Positions 21,933 through 30,768 of a DNA stretch of 64,000 nucleotides are shown here, one piece after another. The position numbers and the translations under genes were made by a program. Below the pieces are notes generated by a model. That model did not search any database, had not been told where the DNA came from, and worked only from the letters and a program-made list of their open reading frames with translations. The number at the start of each line of letters is the position of its first letter. The stretch's first letter is position 1. This stretch comes from an uncultured Flavobacteriaceae bacterium (GTDB lineage Bacteria > Bacteroidota > Bacteroidia > Flavobacteriales > Flavobacteriaceae), in NCBI GenBank assembly GCA_943789365.1, contig CALSTV010000001.1:496001-560000 (forward strand). The letters are read 5' to 3'.

Positions 21933-23811
21933 TGTAAATATCCATTTCTTTCTTCAACTTTTTTACGGTTCTCTTATATACTTTTATTTTGTGTTGATTT
22001 CGAAGTTCCTCCATCCAATTTTCTTGGATCTGATTTTGAAAATCACTGATAACCTTTCCTTTTACATCTTTAAATTCTTGTTGAACTTCTGGAGATTTCG
22101 AAACTATTTTCACTATAACAAAGTAGCCATCATCTTTATATGAATTCGTACTGTTCTCAGTAAAATCTACTCCTTCTGGAAAAATAGGATCATCACTTTT
22201 AAAATCTCCTGTTTTAAATAATACGTCTTGCTTCGAAACCAAAATTTCCTGTATGGAATCTATAGATGCGGCTCCGGAAATAAATTGCTTTAACGATGCT
22301 ACTTCCCCTTCATCCTTAGTACTTACTACCAGTGATTTAAACGTCTCTGGCGTTCTATAGGTACTTAAATTGGCATCGTAATACTGCTGCAGTCCTATAG
22401 AATCATTTTGAGCAGCATCCCAAATTTTAAGTTTCATCAAATCGAATAATAACAGACCATTTTTATATTCCTCAAAAAGGTATTTAAACTCTTCATTTGT
22501 TTCTTCAAGGTGTACTTTGTAATAATTTAAAATTTCTTCATCTACAAAAGGCTCAAATACATCCAAGGCTTTTCTATCTCTTCGATTCTTGATATAGGCA
22601 GCAAAGTCATTTTGTGTCAAAGTATCTTTTTCAATCGTAACCAACCAAGTATCCAAAGAATCATTTACCACTCCTTTATGCCCTTCCTTAAATTCCAATT
22701 TAGCTTCTTCGTTGATACGTATATTGTACTCTTTTTTCAATCGTACAACCACGGGGTTCGACAATGTTTTAGCACGTCCATCCTTTTTCGCTTTTTGCAA
22801 CAATTCATCTTTTGATTCTTCAAAACTCCCTACTGGGTATCGTTTTATAAAACGAACAATATGCCATCCATAAGCGGTCCTAAATGGTTCAGAAAATTCG
22901 TTTTCCTTAGAAAGAGAAAAACTTACTTCTCCAAATGGTGGAGGCAGCGATCCCATTGTAAACTTCGCCAGCTTTCCTCCATTAGAAGCCGACCTCCTAT
23001 CGTCTGAATATTTCTTGGCGAGTTCCGAAAAATCTCCACCTCCTTTTATTTCAGCCAGTACTTTATCTATGGTTTGTTTTCCTGTAGTCGTAGTATCTCT
23101 TAACATGATATGTGCTACTTCAATTTCTCCTAAAGATTCTCGAGTATCATTTACTTTTAGGATATGATATCCAAATTGTGATCTAAATATTTGAGAAACC
23201 TCTCCTTTTTTGGTATTGTAGGCTGCACTCTCAAAAGCATACACCATTCGAAAGACCGAAAAATAACCTAACGCACCGCTGTTTTTTCGAGCACTAGGAT
23301 CTTCTGAATGCTTTTGAGCAATGGTAGCGAAATCTGCGCCTCCAACAATTTGATTTCTCAAGTCAGAAATTTTCCCATAAGCCTTTACCGTATCTTTCGA
23401 GTGTTCCCCTACTTTTATGAGTATATGACTTGCATTTATTTCTTTTAAACTTCTCTCATAAGCTTCTTCTACAAGACTATCAATCAAGCTATTGTCATTC
23501 AAATAAGGCAACACCAACTGATTTCTATACCTCGCTACTTCCTTTTGATATTCTGGAAGTGTATCTAATTTTATTTCTTTTGCTGCTATCAATTTAAGTT
23601 TGTAATCGACAAACAGTTGCAAATCTTCTTCTAGTGAAGGCGATTGACCGTCAATTTTTAAATTTTTATTTTTCCCAAAAAGCCTTCTGAATTCAGACTG
23701 ATACACAGGCTCGTCGTCTATTTTTAATAATACTTTATCTCCCTTTTGCTGAGCAAACAGGGTGTTCCCAATAACAATTAATAAAAAGAATGCAGTTAAT
23801 TTGTTCATCAT
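21922..23811 (-). CDS. SurA-like multidomain peptidylprolyl isomerase, first of three
   Basis: A 629-residue secreted foldase opening with a signal peptide (LTAFFLLIVIGNTLFAQ). Two well-formed parvulin domains are seen: one with ASHILIKVGEH, HSEDPSARKNSGALGYFSV and FGYHILKVND (about residues 120-225) and one with VAHIMLRDTT, YSDDRRSASNGGKLAKF and YGWHIVRFIKR (about 230-325). A C-terminal part rich in helices follows, with a weaker third similarity. It leads an operon of three related genes, whose products presumably assist outer-membrane protein folding. Confidence 0.9.
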   Translation of the reverse strand: MMNKLTAFFLLIVIGNTLFAQQKGDKVLLKIDDEPVYQSEFRRLFGKNKNLKIDGQSPSLEEDLQLFVDYKLKLIAAKEIKLDTLPEYQKEVARYRNQLVLPYLNDNSLIDSLVEEAYERSLKEINASHILIKVGEHSKDTVKAYGKISDLRNQIVGGADFATIAQKHSEDPSARKNSGALGYFSVFRMVYAFESAAYNTKKGEVSQIFRSQFGYHILKVNDTRESLGEIEVAHIMLRDTTTTGKQTIDKVLAEIKGGGDFSELAKKYSDDRRSASNGGKLAKFTMGSLPPPFGEVSFSLSKENEFSEPFRTAYGWHIVRFIKRYPVGSFEESKDELLQKAKKDGRAKTLSNPVVVRLKKEYNIRINEEAKLEFKEGHKGVVNDSLDTWLVTIEKDTLTQNDFAAYIKNRRDRKALDVFEPFVDEEILNYYKVHLEETNEEFKYLFEEYKNGLLLFDLMKLKIWDAAQNDSIGLQQYYDANLSTYRTPETFKSLVVSTKDEGEVASLKQFISGAASIDSIQEILVSKQDVLFKTGDFKSDDPIFPEGVDFTENSTNSYKDDGYFVIVKIVSKSPEVQQEFKDVKGKVISDFQNQIQENWMEELRNQHKIKVYKRTVKKLKKEMDIYSEE

Positions 23812-23907
23812 AAATGTTTAAATTCAACCTTAAAAATAAGGATACTGGTTAGTTTATTTTAAGGGGGGTAAGATATTCTACTTCTATTAGAATAATTGTT
23901 AATAAAA

Positions 23908-24189
23908 TCACAAAGATATAATGCCTTCAATATAAGCAACAGCCTTGTATTTTTCGATTACTACATCTGCATTTTTCACACGCATTGTAACAGAAACACT
24001 TATGTATTTATTAGTTTTTGAAGTTTTTGTCTTTAAAACAGCTTCCTTCTCTTGAAAAACCGCTTTCACTTCATTCAACTGGTTTTGTGTAGTAGGCACG
24101 ATAAATTTAAACAAATAGGCCGCTGGAAACTTGGTAGATGTCTCTAAGCTCTCCTTTAATTTATCATAAAATTCAGACTCTTTACTCAT
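23908..24189 (-). CDS. DUF493 (YbeD-like) family protein
   Basis: A 93-residue cytoplasmic protein with the ferredoxin-like fold of the YbeD/DUF493 family. Hallmarks are FYDKLKESLETSTKFPAAYLFKFIVP at the N-terminus and KYISVSVTMRV in the core. ATG 24189 (MSKESEFY) is preferred over the upstream ATG at 24213, since family members begin at this point. Function is unknown; in enterobacteria a homologue sits near lipoate genes. It is a single gene here. Confidence 0.85.
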   Translation of the reverse strand: MSKESEFYDKLKESLETSTKFPAAYLFKFIVPTTQNQLNEVKAVFQEKEAVLKTKTSKTNKYISVSVTMRVKNADVVIEKYKAVAYIEGIISL

Positions 24190-24361
24190 TTCTATTCCTT
24201 TATATTTTTTCAAGACAGCACTTGTCTTTTCAGGAAAACAAAATTACGTTAAATGATTGACTTTTGAAATGAAGACAAGGCATAAATTTATTCTTGTTTT
24301 GAAAACAAATTTCAAAGAAAAAAGCAAGGTATTACACTCCTAAATATAGTATTTTTACCAG

Positions 24362-24895
24362 ATGCAACAGAAGATTGTTATTACGGGAGGTCCAAGTACC
24401 GGCAAATCGACGCTTATCGACAGCTTACTAAAGGCTGGACACAGTTGTCAAAAAGAAATCTCTAGGGAAGTAACCTTAGCAGCGAGAGCCAAAGGTATTG
24501 AGCAATACTTTTTAGAAGACCCTTTAGCATTTAGCAAAGAACTTTTAAAAAGAAGAATTGAGCAATACCAAAAAGCGACACTTATGAATAAACCTATCGT
24601 GTTTTTTGACCGTAGCATTCTAGACATCCTTGCCTATTTAAAGTTTTCAAATACAATTCATAACTTCAATTTTGAAGAAATCACAAAACATTGTAAATTT
24701 CAACAAGTTTTTATCACACCTCCATGGCGTGCAATTTATACGACAGACAATGAACGGCATGAAACCTATGACGAAGCACAAAAGATACATGAACAACTGG
24801 TAATTACCTATCAACAATTTGGATATTCACCCATTGAAATACCTTTTGGAACTCCAGAAGAACGTATGAATTTTATTTTACAACATGTAGCATAA
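24362..24895 (+). CDS. AAA_28-type ATPase/kinase
   Basis: A 177-residue P-loop protein. Walker A is GGPSTGKST (about residues 8-16), FFDRSILD (about 82-89) supplies a DR motif as in nucleoside/nucleotide kinases, and the lid region WRAIYTTDNERHETYDEA fits PF13521-type ATPases. The substrate is unknown; the NadR-like ribosylnicotinamide kinase domain is the nearest characterised relative I can name. It lies 20 bases before recQ on the same strand, so the two may be cotranscribed. Confidence 0.8.
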   Translation: MQQKIVITGGPSTGKSTLIDSLLKAGHSCQKEISREVTLAARAKGIEQYFLEDPLAFSKELLKRRIEQYQKATLMNKPIVFFDRSILDILAYLKFSNTIHNFNFEEITKHCKFQQVFITPPWRAIYTTDNERHETYDEAQKIHEQLVITYQQFGYSPIEIPFGTPEERMNFILQHVA

Positions 24896-24915
24896 GGCAT
24901 TAAACAACAAACAAT

Positions 24916-26833
24916 TTGCAGCAATCGAACAACAACAAGCTGAACGAAGCAGTAAACCTCTTAAACCAAAAATGGGGACACACAGACTTTAGACCTTTAC
25001 AAGGTGATATCATTAATTCTGTAGTAAATAAAAAAAAACACAATAGTACTACTACCAACAGGTGGAGGAAAGTCTATTTGCTATCAAATTCCAGCCCTCA
25101 TGCAAGAAGGGGTGTGTCTTGTCATCTCCCCCCTATTAGCGTTGATGCAAGATCAAATTGACACCTTACTAAAGAAAAACATAAAAGCTGTAGCATTAAA
25201 CAAACCGCTTTCTCAAGATGAAACCATTGTCCTGTTCGACAACATACGTTTCAATCATATCAAATTTTTATATTGTTCACCTGAAAAACTACAGTCTAAG
25301 TTCATTCAAGATAAGATAAGGCAATTAAACATCAGCCTTGTTGCGATCGACGAAGCCCATTGTATCTCAGAATGGGGACACGACTTTAGACCTTCCTATC
25401 TAAAATTAAATATTCTAAAGGAACTTTGTCCTAATGCTACCACTATTGCACTTACTGCTACCGCAACAAATTCAGTGCTCAGCGATATTGCTACTCAATT
25501 ACAATTTGATAGCTACGAGTTGTACAAAAGTTCTTTTGCAAGGTCAAATTTAGCCTATCAAATATTTGAGGTTGAAGACAAATTCTTTAAAATCAAGCAG
25601 ATTTTTGACAAAATGAATGCACCGGCGATTCTTTATTGTCAAACAAGAAACGAGACTAAAAAGTTAAGCGGTTTGTTAAATGCAGAAGGATACAACAGCA
25701 CTTATTATCACGGAGGGCTTAGCAATGCTGAGAAAAAAAAGTCTTATGACGACTGGTATGGTGAAACAAAACAAATCATGGTGGCTACCAACGCTTTCGG
25801 AATGGGAATTGACAAGGGAAACATACGTGTTGTTATTCACGTAAACATTCCGAATAGCATAGAAAATTACATCCAAGAATCGGGACGAGGAGGAAGGGAT
25901 CAACACAAAGCTTTTGCGGTTACTTTACTTAATAAAAACGATATCAATAGACACTATCAAAACCAAGAACGTCAGCAAATTGCTATTTCCGATTTAAAAA
26001 CTATTTACTTCCAACTGAATCAATTTTTTCAAATTGCCAAAGGTGAATTTAACGTAAGAGATTTTGATTTTTCACTTAATGATTTTTGCAATAAATACAA
26101 AAAAGAACCAACGCATACCTATCGAGCGCTAAAAGTATTGGAACGACAAGGAATCCTAATCCTTACGGAAGGATTTCAGAAAAAAACGGGTGTAAAGTTT
26201 ATCGCTTCAAGCAAACACGTCTTGCAATATTGTGACAAGCATCCAGAATCGGAAATCTTTATTAAAACAATCCTTAGAAATTACGGAGGTGTTTTTGAAA
26301 ATTTCGTTACAATAAACGAATACAGCCTATCCAAACGGTTAGAATGTTCCAAATTGGATGTCATTTCAAATTTAAAAAAAATAGAACACGCTGGCTTGGT
26401 CAAATACATTCCTGAGAACACCAATACTCGTATACAATTTTTAGTTCCCCGTGAAGATGACTTCACCATCAACCGTATTTCAAAAAGATTAAAGGAACAA
26501 GAAAAAAATAAGAGCCAAAAAACAGAAGCTATTATAAACTTCATTCAAAACAACACAACTTGTAGGAGTAAACAGCTCCTTGCCTATTTTGATGAGCAAC
26601 AAGAAATTGATTGCGGTATTTGTGATGTATGCCTTACTCAAAAGAAACAAACGGTAAAGACAAAGGATGTGCAAAACGAACTGCTCAAATTATTACAGAA
26701 CAAGGAACTTTCATCGAGGGAGCTTACAGCTTGTTCTACGTACAATGAGCGCGACGTATTATTTAACTTACAACAATTGGTTGAAGATAAAAAGGTAAAA
26801 ATCACATCAATTAATAAATACCGGACAAACTAA
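24916..26833 (+). CDS. recQ: ATP-dependent DNA helicase RecQ, with +1 frameshift in a run of nine A
   Basis: 3'-5' helicase of recombination repair. Two frames join to about 638 residues, the normal RecQ length. Frame 1 (TTG 24916 to about 25030) has FRPLQGDIINSV; frame 2 supplies LLPTGGGKSICYQIPAL (motif I), DEAHCISEWGHDFRP (motif II), LTATAT (III), FGMGIDKGNIR and QESGRGGRD (VI), then the RecQ-Ct zinc region with CRSKQLLAYF and CGICDVC. The break is at 25030-25038, where nine A stand; eight would restore INSVVNKKNTIVLLPTGGG-like reading. This may be a sequencing error, a phase-variable tract or decay. The gene may be cotranscribed with the AAA ATPase. Confidence 0.9.
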
Positions 26834-26865
26834 TTCCAAGCCTACAACCGCAATTGTCATTATTG

Positions 26866-26873
26866 TATATTTG
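26866..26873 (+). promoter_or_regulatory. Putative -7 promoter element TATATTTG for fmt
   Basis: An exact TAnnTTTG match 44 bases before the fmt ATG and after the recQ stop. No TTG at ideal distance. Confidence 0.5.
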
Positions 26874-26916
26874 CTCTTTATAAAAACACTACAAACGTCT
26901 AGAAGAAACAAAAACC

Positions 26917-27862
26917 ATGAAAGACCTAAGAATTGTATTTATGGGAACTCCAGATTTTGCTGTTGCCATTCTCAAAAAATTATTAGAAGAAAACTATACC
27001 ATTGCAGGGGTAATTACTGCACCTGACAGGCCTGCTGGACGGGGTCGAAAACTGAACACTTCTGCAGTTAAAAAGTTTGCATTGGAAAAGGAACTCCCTA
27101 TTTTGCAGCCAACGAACTTAAAAGACCCATTGTTTCTTGAAGAACTAAAAGCACTTCAAGCAGATATACAAATTATTGTTGCATTTAGAATGCTTCCAAA
27201 AGTGGTTTGGAACCTACCTCCATTAGGTACCTTTAACCTACATGCTTCCTTACTACCAGATTACAGAGGAGCTGCCCCTATCAATTGGGCGATAATAAAT
27301 GGAGAAACAAAAACGGGAGTAACCACCTTTTTCTTAGACGACAAAATAGACACGGGTGAAATAATTTTACAAAAGGAAACAGCAATTGAACCTACAGAGA
27401 CTGTTGGAGTATTACACGACAAATTGATGCACTTAGGAAGTGAACTCGTGATTGAAACCATTGAACTCATTAAAACCGGTAAAGTTCGTACAATCCAACA
27501 ACCAGAAAAGGTTGCAAAGTCAGCCTATAAAATTCATACTACAACATGTAAAATTAATTGGAACGATTCTTTGGAAACCATTTACAACTTGATTCGAGGC
27601 TTAAATCCATATCCTGCAGCCTGGACTCTTTTTACCAATGATGGTAAGGAGGATAAGATGAAACTATTTGATGTTAGCATGGAAAACTGTAACCACGAAA
27701 ATTCCATCGGCACAATTATTTCGGATAAAAAAAACAATGAAAATTGCGGCAAAGGGTGGCTATCTCCATGTCCTTAGCTTGCAATTACCGGGTAAAAAAA
27801 GAATGGAAGTTAGCAGTTTACTCAATGGATACAGCTTTATGAATGACGCAAAAACCCACTAG
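26917..27862 (+). CDS. fmt: Methionyl-tRNA formyltransferase, with +1 frameshift in a run of eight A
   Basis: Transfers formyl from 10-formyl-THF to initiator Met-tRNA. Joined frames give about 314 residues, the usual length. The N-terminal MGTPDFAV, catalytic NLHASLLPDYRGAAPINWA with the His and later Asp of KIDTGEI, and the C-terminal OB-like domain (PYPAAWTLF) are clear. The frame breaks at 27727-27734 (eight A); seven would continue into KIAAKGGYLHVLSLQLPGKK, the conserved C-terminus, ending at 27862. Without correction the protein stops at 27777 and loses the last 28 residues or so. Because fmt is rarely lost, sequencing error is the most likely explanation. Confidence 0.9.
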
Positions 27863-27898
27863 AAGTGCTGAAATATTGAGAAAAACGAGTGAAAACAA

Positions 27899-27935
27899 CC
27901 TGTGTTATTAACAATCGACCCTGTTTTATTAACAA
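27899..27935 (+). promoter_or_regulatory. Direct repeat pair upstream of the HU gene, possible operator or UP element
   Basis: CCTGTGTTATTAACAA (27899-27914) and CCTGTTTTATTAACAA (27920-27935) differ at one base and are 21 bases apart, two helical turns. They end about 25 bases before the -33 TTG of the HU promoter. Position and phasing suggest a protein-binding site, perhaps for HU itself or an upstream activator; this is inference. Confidence 0.45.
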
Positions 27936-27960
27936 ATAAGCGTATTTTCAGGGATAAGAC

Positions 27961-27990
27961 TTGCACAAACCCTTATTCCTGCTATATTTG
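27961..27990 (+). promoter_or_regulatory. Promoter of the HU gene (-33 TTG, 19-base spacer, -7 TATATTTG)
   Basis: TTG at 27961-27963 and TATATTTG at 27983-27990 are separated by 19 bases, an ideal Bacteroidota promoter. The predicted leader is about 48 bases before the ATG at 28046. Confidence 0.8.
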
Positions 27991-28045
27991 TTACACACAA
28001 TACAAATAATTGTAAAACCAATTTTTTAATTTTAAACTATAAATT

Positions 28046-28318
28046 ATGAACAAATCTGAATTAATCGATGCAATGGCTGCTGACGCAGGAATCTCTAAAG
28101 CAGCTGCAAAAGCGGCTTTGGAATCTTTAACTAACAACGTAACTTCTACTTTAAAAGGTGGTGGTAAAGTTGCATTAGTAGGATGGGGAACTTGGTCTGT
28201 ATCTAAAAGAGCAGCTAGAGAAGGTAGAAACCCTCAAACAGGAGCTACAATTCAAATTGCTGCTAAAAACATTGTTAAGTTTAAAGCTGGTGCTGGATTG
28301 AGCGATTCTGTAAACTAA
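28046..28318 (+). CDS. HU family nucleoid-associated DNA-binding protein
   Basis: A 90-residue HU/IHF-type protein that bends and compacts DNA as a dimer. The N-terminal MNKSELIDAMAADAGISKAAAKAALESL is typical, GGGKVALVGWGTWSVSKRAAREGRNPQTG carries the beta-arm entry motif, and the arm continues with TIQIAAKNIVKFKAG. The length is standard. It is monocistronic: it has a strong promoter and a terminator of its own, which fits an abundant protein. It could be called HupB-like, but I do not assign a symbol. Confidence 0.95.
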   Translation: MNKSELIDAMAADAGISKAAAKAALESLTNNVTSTLKGGGKVALVGWGTWSVSKRAAREGRNPQTGATIQIAAKNIVKFKAGAGLSDSVN

Positions 28319-28340
28319 TACACAAGGACACTCATACTAA

Positions 28341-28373
28341 AAACTCCGTTGGAAATTCAACGGGGTTTTTTTT
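28341..28373 (+). terminator. Intrinsic terminator of the HU gene
   Basis: AAACTCCGTTG and CAACGGGGTTT form an 11-bp stem with one G-T pair and a 6-base loop, followed by eight T. Confidence 0.85.
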
Positions 28374-28414
28374 ATGCCATTTTTTTAGTACCTTGAATAT
28401 CTAAACAAATCACT

Positions 28415-28972
28415 ATGAATTCTTTATCTCCTCATAAAGGAAGACTTCTTATCGCAGAACCTTCCATTTTACATGATAGTTCCTTTAATAGGTCAGTGAT
28501 CTTATTAACTGAGCACACAAAAGATAATTCTATAGGCTTTATATTAAACAAACCACTCTCTTATTCGGTAAAAGACCTGATTCCAGATGTTGATTGTGAC
28601 TTTACTGTCCATCAAGGTGGGCCTGTCGAACAGGATAACTTGTATTTTATCCATAAAATACCTCATCTCATACCTGACAGCATTGAAGTAGGTAAAGGAA
28701 TATATTGGGGCGGAAATTTTAATTCACTAGTAACCCTTCTTAACAATAAGAAAATTGAAAGCAACTCTATACGGTTTTTCCTTGGCTATTCTGGTTGGGG
28801 CTCCGATCAATTAAAAGAAGAATTGACTACTAACTCTTGGTTTTGCATAGAAAACAATTACCCCAATATTTTACAAACTGAAAATGCTTCCTTTTGGAAA
28901 AATCATTTACTTGAAATTGGAGGGAAATACAAATTATGGGCGAATGCCCCTGCCGACCCAAAATTAAATTAA
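28415..28972 (+). CDS. YqgE/AlgH family protein
   Basis: A 185-residue protein of the YqgE/AlgH family. Family features are KGRLLIAEPSILHDSSFNRSVILL at the start, GFILNKPL, the central QGGPVEQDNLYFIHK and the C-terminal FFLGYSGWGSDQLKEEL. AlgH was linked to alginate regulation in Pseudomonas, but the molecular function is not established and no alginate genes are near. In Bacteroidota it often neighbours HU and the class IV aminotransferase, as seen here. It converges with the next gene. Confidence 0.92.
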   Translation: MNSLSPHKGRLLIAEPSILHDSSFNRSVILLTEHTKDNSIGFILNKPLSYSVKDLIPDVDCDFTVHQGGPVEQDNLYFIHKIPHLIPDSIEVGKGIYWGGNFNSLVTLLNNKKIESNSIRFFLGYSGWGSDQLKEELTTNSWFCIENNYPNILQTENASFWKNHLLEIGGKYKLWANAPADPKLN

Positions 28973-28992
28973 TCTCTTTTAGTTTCTAACTT

Positions 28993-29811
28993 TTATAATT
29001 TGGAAAACTCCAGAGCAATTTGTTTGGCTATCGACGTGCCAAAATGTTTTTTTCGATATTTAGTTACGGATTGAACACCTACAATTGCGTTCGTTACAAA
29101 AATCTCATCGGCCTTTTGCAAGTCAAACGGTGAAACTGAAGTTTCTTCAATAGTAAAATCGGCATTCTTTTCTAGCAACTCAACAACCTGCTTTCTAGCA
29201 ACACCTTTAATACATCCATCCAATAGTTTTGGGGTTTGTATGTGCGTTCCTTTTACCAAAAAAATATTTGCATTTGAAACCTCCACTACATTTTTTTGCT
29301 CATTTACCAATACACAAGTATCCAAGTCATTTTCTTTGGCATAAATACTCGATACCACATTTAACAAACGGTTAGACGATTTTAAAGTTGACAATAATCC
29401 CGAAGTTACATAATGATCTTTATACAAATCTATTTCGAATTTCTCTTTACGTGTAATTTCTCCTTCAAAAACTTCCAATAGAAAATCAATGCTATTCACT
29501 TCTGGCGTATAAAGCCCACCTTCTTTTCTATACACCGTACATTTCACCTTAAATATGTTTTCGGAAGCCACAATCTTAACGAGTTCTAATATCTGATTTT
29601 CGAAATAATCAAGCGTAAAGAACATAGGTATTTCCATCCGAATCATTCGCATTGAAGCCATAAGTCTAAAATAATGGTCTTCTACAAATCGTGGTCGTTC
29701 CTCTTTAATGCGTATTGTTTCAAACAAAGAGTCCCCATATGAGAAACCACGATTGTTTAAAGACAATTGAAAAGATTCTTTTTCTAATAAAGTACCGTTA
29801 AAATTCACCAT
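28993..29811 (-). CDS. Class IV aminotransferase (aminodeoxychorismate lyase/D-amino acid transaminase-like)
   Basis: A 272-residue PLP enzyme of fold type IV. The N-terminal NNRGFSYGDSLFETIRI is characteristic, TLKSSNRLLNVVS carries the probable PLP-binding Lys (about residue 138), and VVEVSNANIFLV with the later VARKQVVELL completes the fold. Substrate assignment between 4-amino-4-deoxychorismate lyase (PabC) and an amino acid transaminase cannot be made from sequence alone. It lies between YqgE and the START-like gene, the latter separated by a terminator. Confidence 0.87.
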   Translation of the reverse strand: MVNFNGTLLEKESFQLSLNNRGFSYGDSLFETIRIKEERPRFVEDHYFRLMASMRMIRMEIPMFFTLDYFENQILELVKIVASENIFKVKCTVYRKEGGLYTPEVNSIDFLLEVFEGEITRKEKFEIDLYKDHYVTSGLLSTLKSSNRLLNVVSSIYAKENDLDTCVLVNEQKNVVEVSNANIFLVKGTHIQTPKLLDGCIKGVARKQVVELLEKNADFTIEETSVSPFDLQKADEIFVTNAIVGVQSVTKYRKKHFGTSIAKQIALEFSKL

Positions 29812-29847
29812 AAAGCAAAAAATTTAGCCGCAAATTTAAGCAAAAAA

Positions 29848-29876
29848 AACTGCCTAAAATATCATTTTAGGCAGTT
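29848..29876 (-). terminator. Intrinsic terminator after the START-like gene
   Basis: A perfect 13-bp stem, AACTGCCTAAAAT and ATTTTAGGCAGTT around ATC, followed on the minus strand by a T-run (A-run at 29842-29849 on the plus strand). It ends the gene at 29901-30281. Confidence 0.85.
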
Positions 29877-29900
29877 TCGAAAATCTTATACTCTTTGTTT

Positions 29901-30281
29901 TTAGGCACCAATTGTATGCTTTAATTCACTGATTTGGTTTTCCCATAACAATTTAGCTTCCTCCAACTCATCTTCATCTGCAAAATCAGTTACAATCAAT
30001 GACACATCTTTGGTGATTGCGTCAATTTGAATTTTAAATTCAAAATACGTTTCCGGACTCTCATCTTCGACCCATTTAAAACGAGTTCGCTCATCTGACT
30101 TGTCGGACACCAATTTCGCAACCTCCTCTGCTCCATCCCAAATAAAGGTATACATTACACCTCTCGAATTTACATTGTCTGCAAACCATTCTCCTAATCC
30201 AGAGGGACTCGAAAAATACTGATACAACATAGTTGGTGAAGCGTGTATTGGAAACTCTAATTCAAATTTAATTTTACTCAT
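29901..30281 (-). CDS. START-like/SRPBCC domain protein
   Basis: A 126-residue protein with the helix-grip fold of SRPBCC/AHSA1-like proteins: FELEFPIHASPTMLYQYFSSPSGLGEWFADNV is the classic N-terminus, and the C-terminal helix ELEEAKLLWENQISELKHTIG closes the cavity. Such proteins bind hydrophobic ligands or Hsp90; no ligand can be named here. Family members of this exact type are widespread in Bacteroidota. It is a single gene with its own terminator. Confidence 0.87.
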   Translation of the reverse strand: MSKIKFELEFPIHASPTMLYQYFSSPSGLGEWFADNVNSRGVMYTFIWDGAEEVAKLVSDKSDERTRFKWVEDESPETYFEFKIQIDAITKDVSLIVTDFADEDELEEAKLLWENQISELKHTIGA

Positions 30282-30364
30282 CGTGGTTGTCTTAAGGTCA
30301 CAATGTATGTAATATTTTCAATAAAAAAAAATAAATTATTCTTCAATATTTTTACAAAAAACGC

Positions 30365-30394
30365 TTGCTCAAACTCAAATTTATTCTATATTTG
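30365..30394 (+). promoter_or_regulatory. Promoter of tRNA-Met (-33 TTG, 19-base spacer, -7 TATATTTG)
   Basis: TTG at 30365-30367 and TATATTTG at 30387-30394, 19 bases apart, place the start about 10 bases before the tRNA. Confidence 0.8.
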
Positions 30395-30405
30395 CACCCG
30401 CAAAA

Positions 30406-30479
30406 GGCGTGGTAGCTCAGATGGTTAGAGCGTCGGATTCATAACCCGGAGGTCAGCAGTTCAATTCTGCTTCACGCTA
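30406..30479 (+). tRNA. tRNA with CAT anticodon (tRNA-Met)
   Basis: A 74-base cloverleaf: acceptor GGCGTGG/TCACGCT (G-T closing pairs at both ends), D stem GCTC/GAGC, anticodon loop TTCATAA, T arm AGCAG-TTCAATT-CTGCT, discriminator A, CCA not encoded. The anticodon stem TCGGA/CCCGG has an A-C mismatch at 31-39. CAT also serves initiator Met and lysidine-modified Ile2; I cannot decide among these by eye. The 3' half is copied in the array that follows. Confidence 0.85.
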
Positions 30480-30484
30480 CAAGA

Positions 30485-30515
30485 AGAGGCTGTCTGAAAA
30501 GACAGCCTCTTTTTT
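30485..30515 (+). terminator. Intrinsic terminator of tRNA-Met, repeated in each array unit
   Basis: AGAGGCTGTCT and AGACAGCCTCT form an 11-bp stem around GAAA, followed by T's. Identical copies occur 344 bases apart at 30829, 31173, 31517 and 31861, and at 32258; the last unit has a different hairpin (32655-32684, TCCCCC/GGGGGA). Confidence 0.9.
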
Positions 30516-30517
30516 AT

Positions 30518-30768
30518 GCTATCGAATTTGTTGTCTACATTCTTTAATCTGAAAAACACAAGATTCACTATACGGGTTTTACCTACAACTTAACTCGAAG
30601 GTTTCATTCTCACAATCAAATTGCCACTAAAACGTTGTACTAAAAAACACAGACCTTGGATGGTGATTCAAATTGAATTTTTACAATCCAAAAAAGAAGC
30701 AATATTAAATGAAAAATACTTAAAATCAGGTAAGAGTCGATTATTCGTCAACTCACTAAAACTCCTAG
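30518..30768 (+). pseudogene. Decayed GIY-YIG endonuclease gene, copy 1 of 7
   Basis: Reading from 30518 gives FVVYIL, a stop, SEKHKIHYTGFTYNLTRRFH, then after a one-base shift RCTKKHRPWMVIQIEF ... ILNEKYLKSGKSRLFVNSL. VYIL and YTGFT correspond to the GIY and YIG motifs and the Glu of NEKYLKSG to the catalytic metal ligand of small UvrC/URI-type nucleases. One stop and one frameshift inactivate it. Further copies lie at 30862-31112, 31206-31456, 31550-31800, 31894-32144 and 32291-32541. A 91-codon open frame in each unit begins at TTG inside the second half and runs on through the tRNA-like tail; I do not regard it as a functional gene. Confidence 0.8.

Noticed and set aside
21096-22143. Plus-strand frames within the SurA-like operon
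   Set aside because: They are antisense to well-supported genes and have no homology-like features.
24362-24895. Thymidylate kinase or NadR as the identity of the AAA_28 protein
   Set aside because: Only the P-loop and DR motif are shared; the specificity residues cannot be matched by eye.
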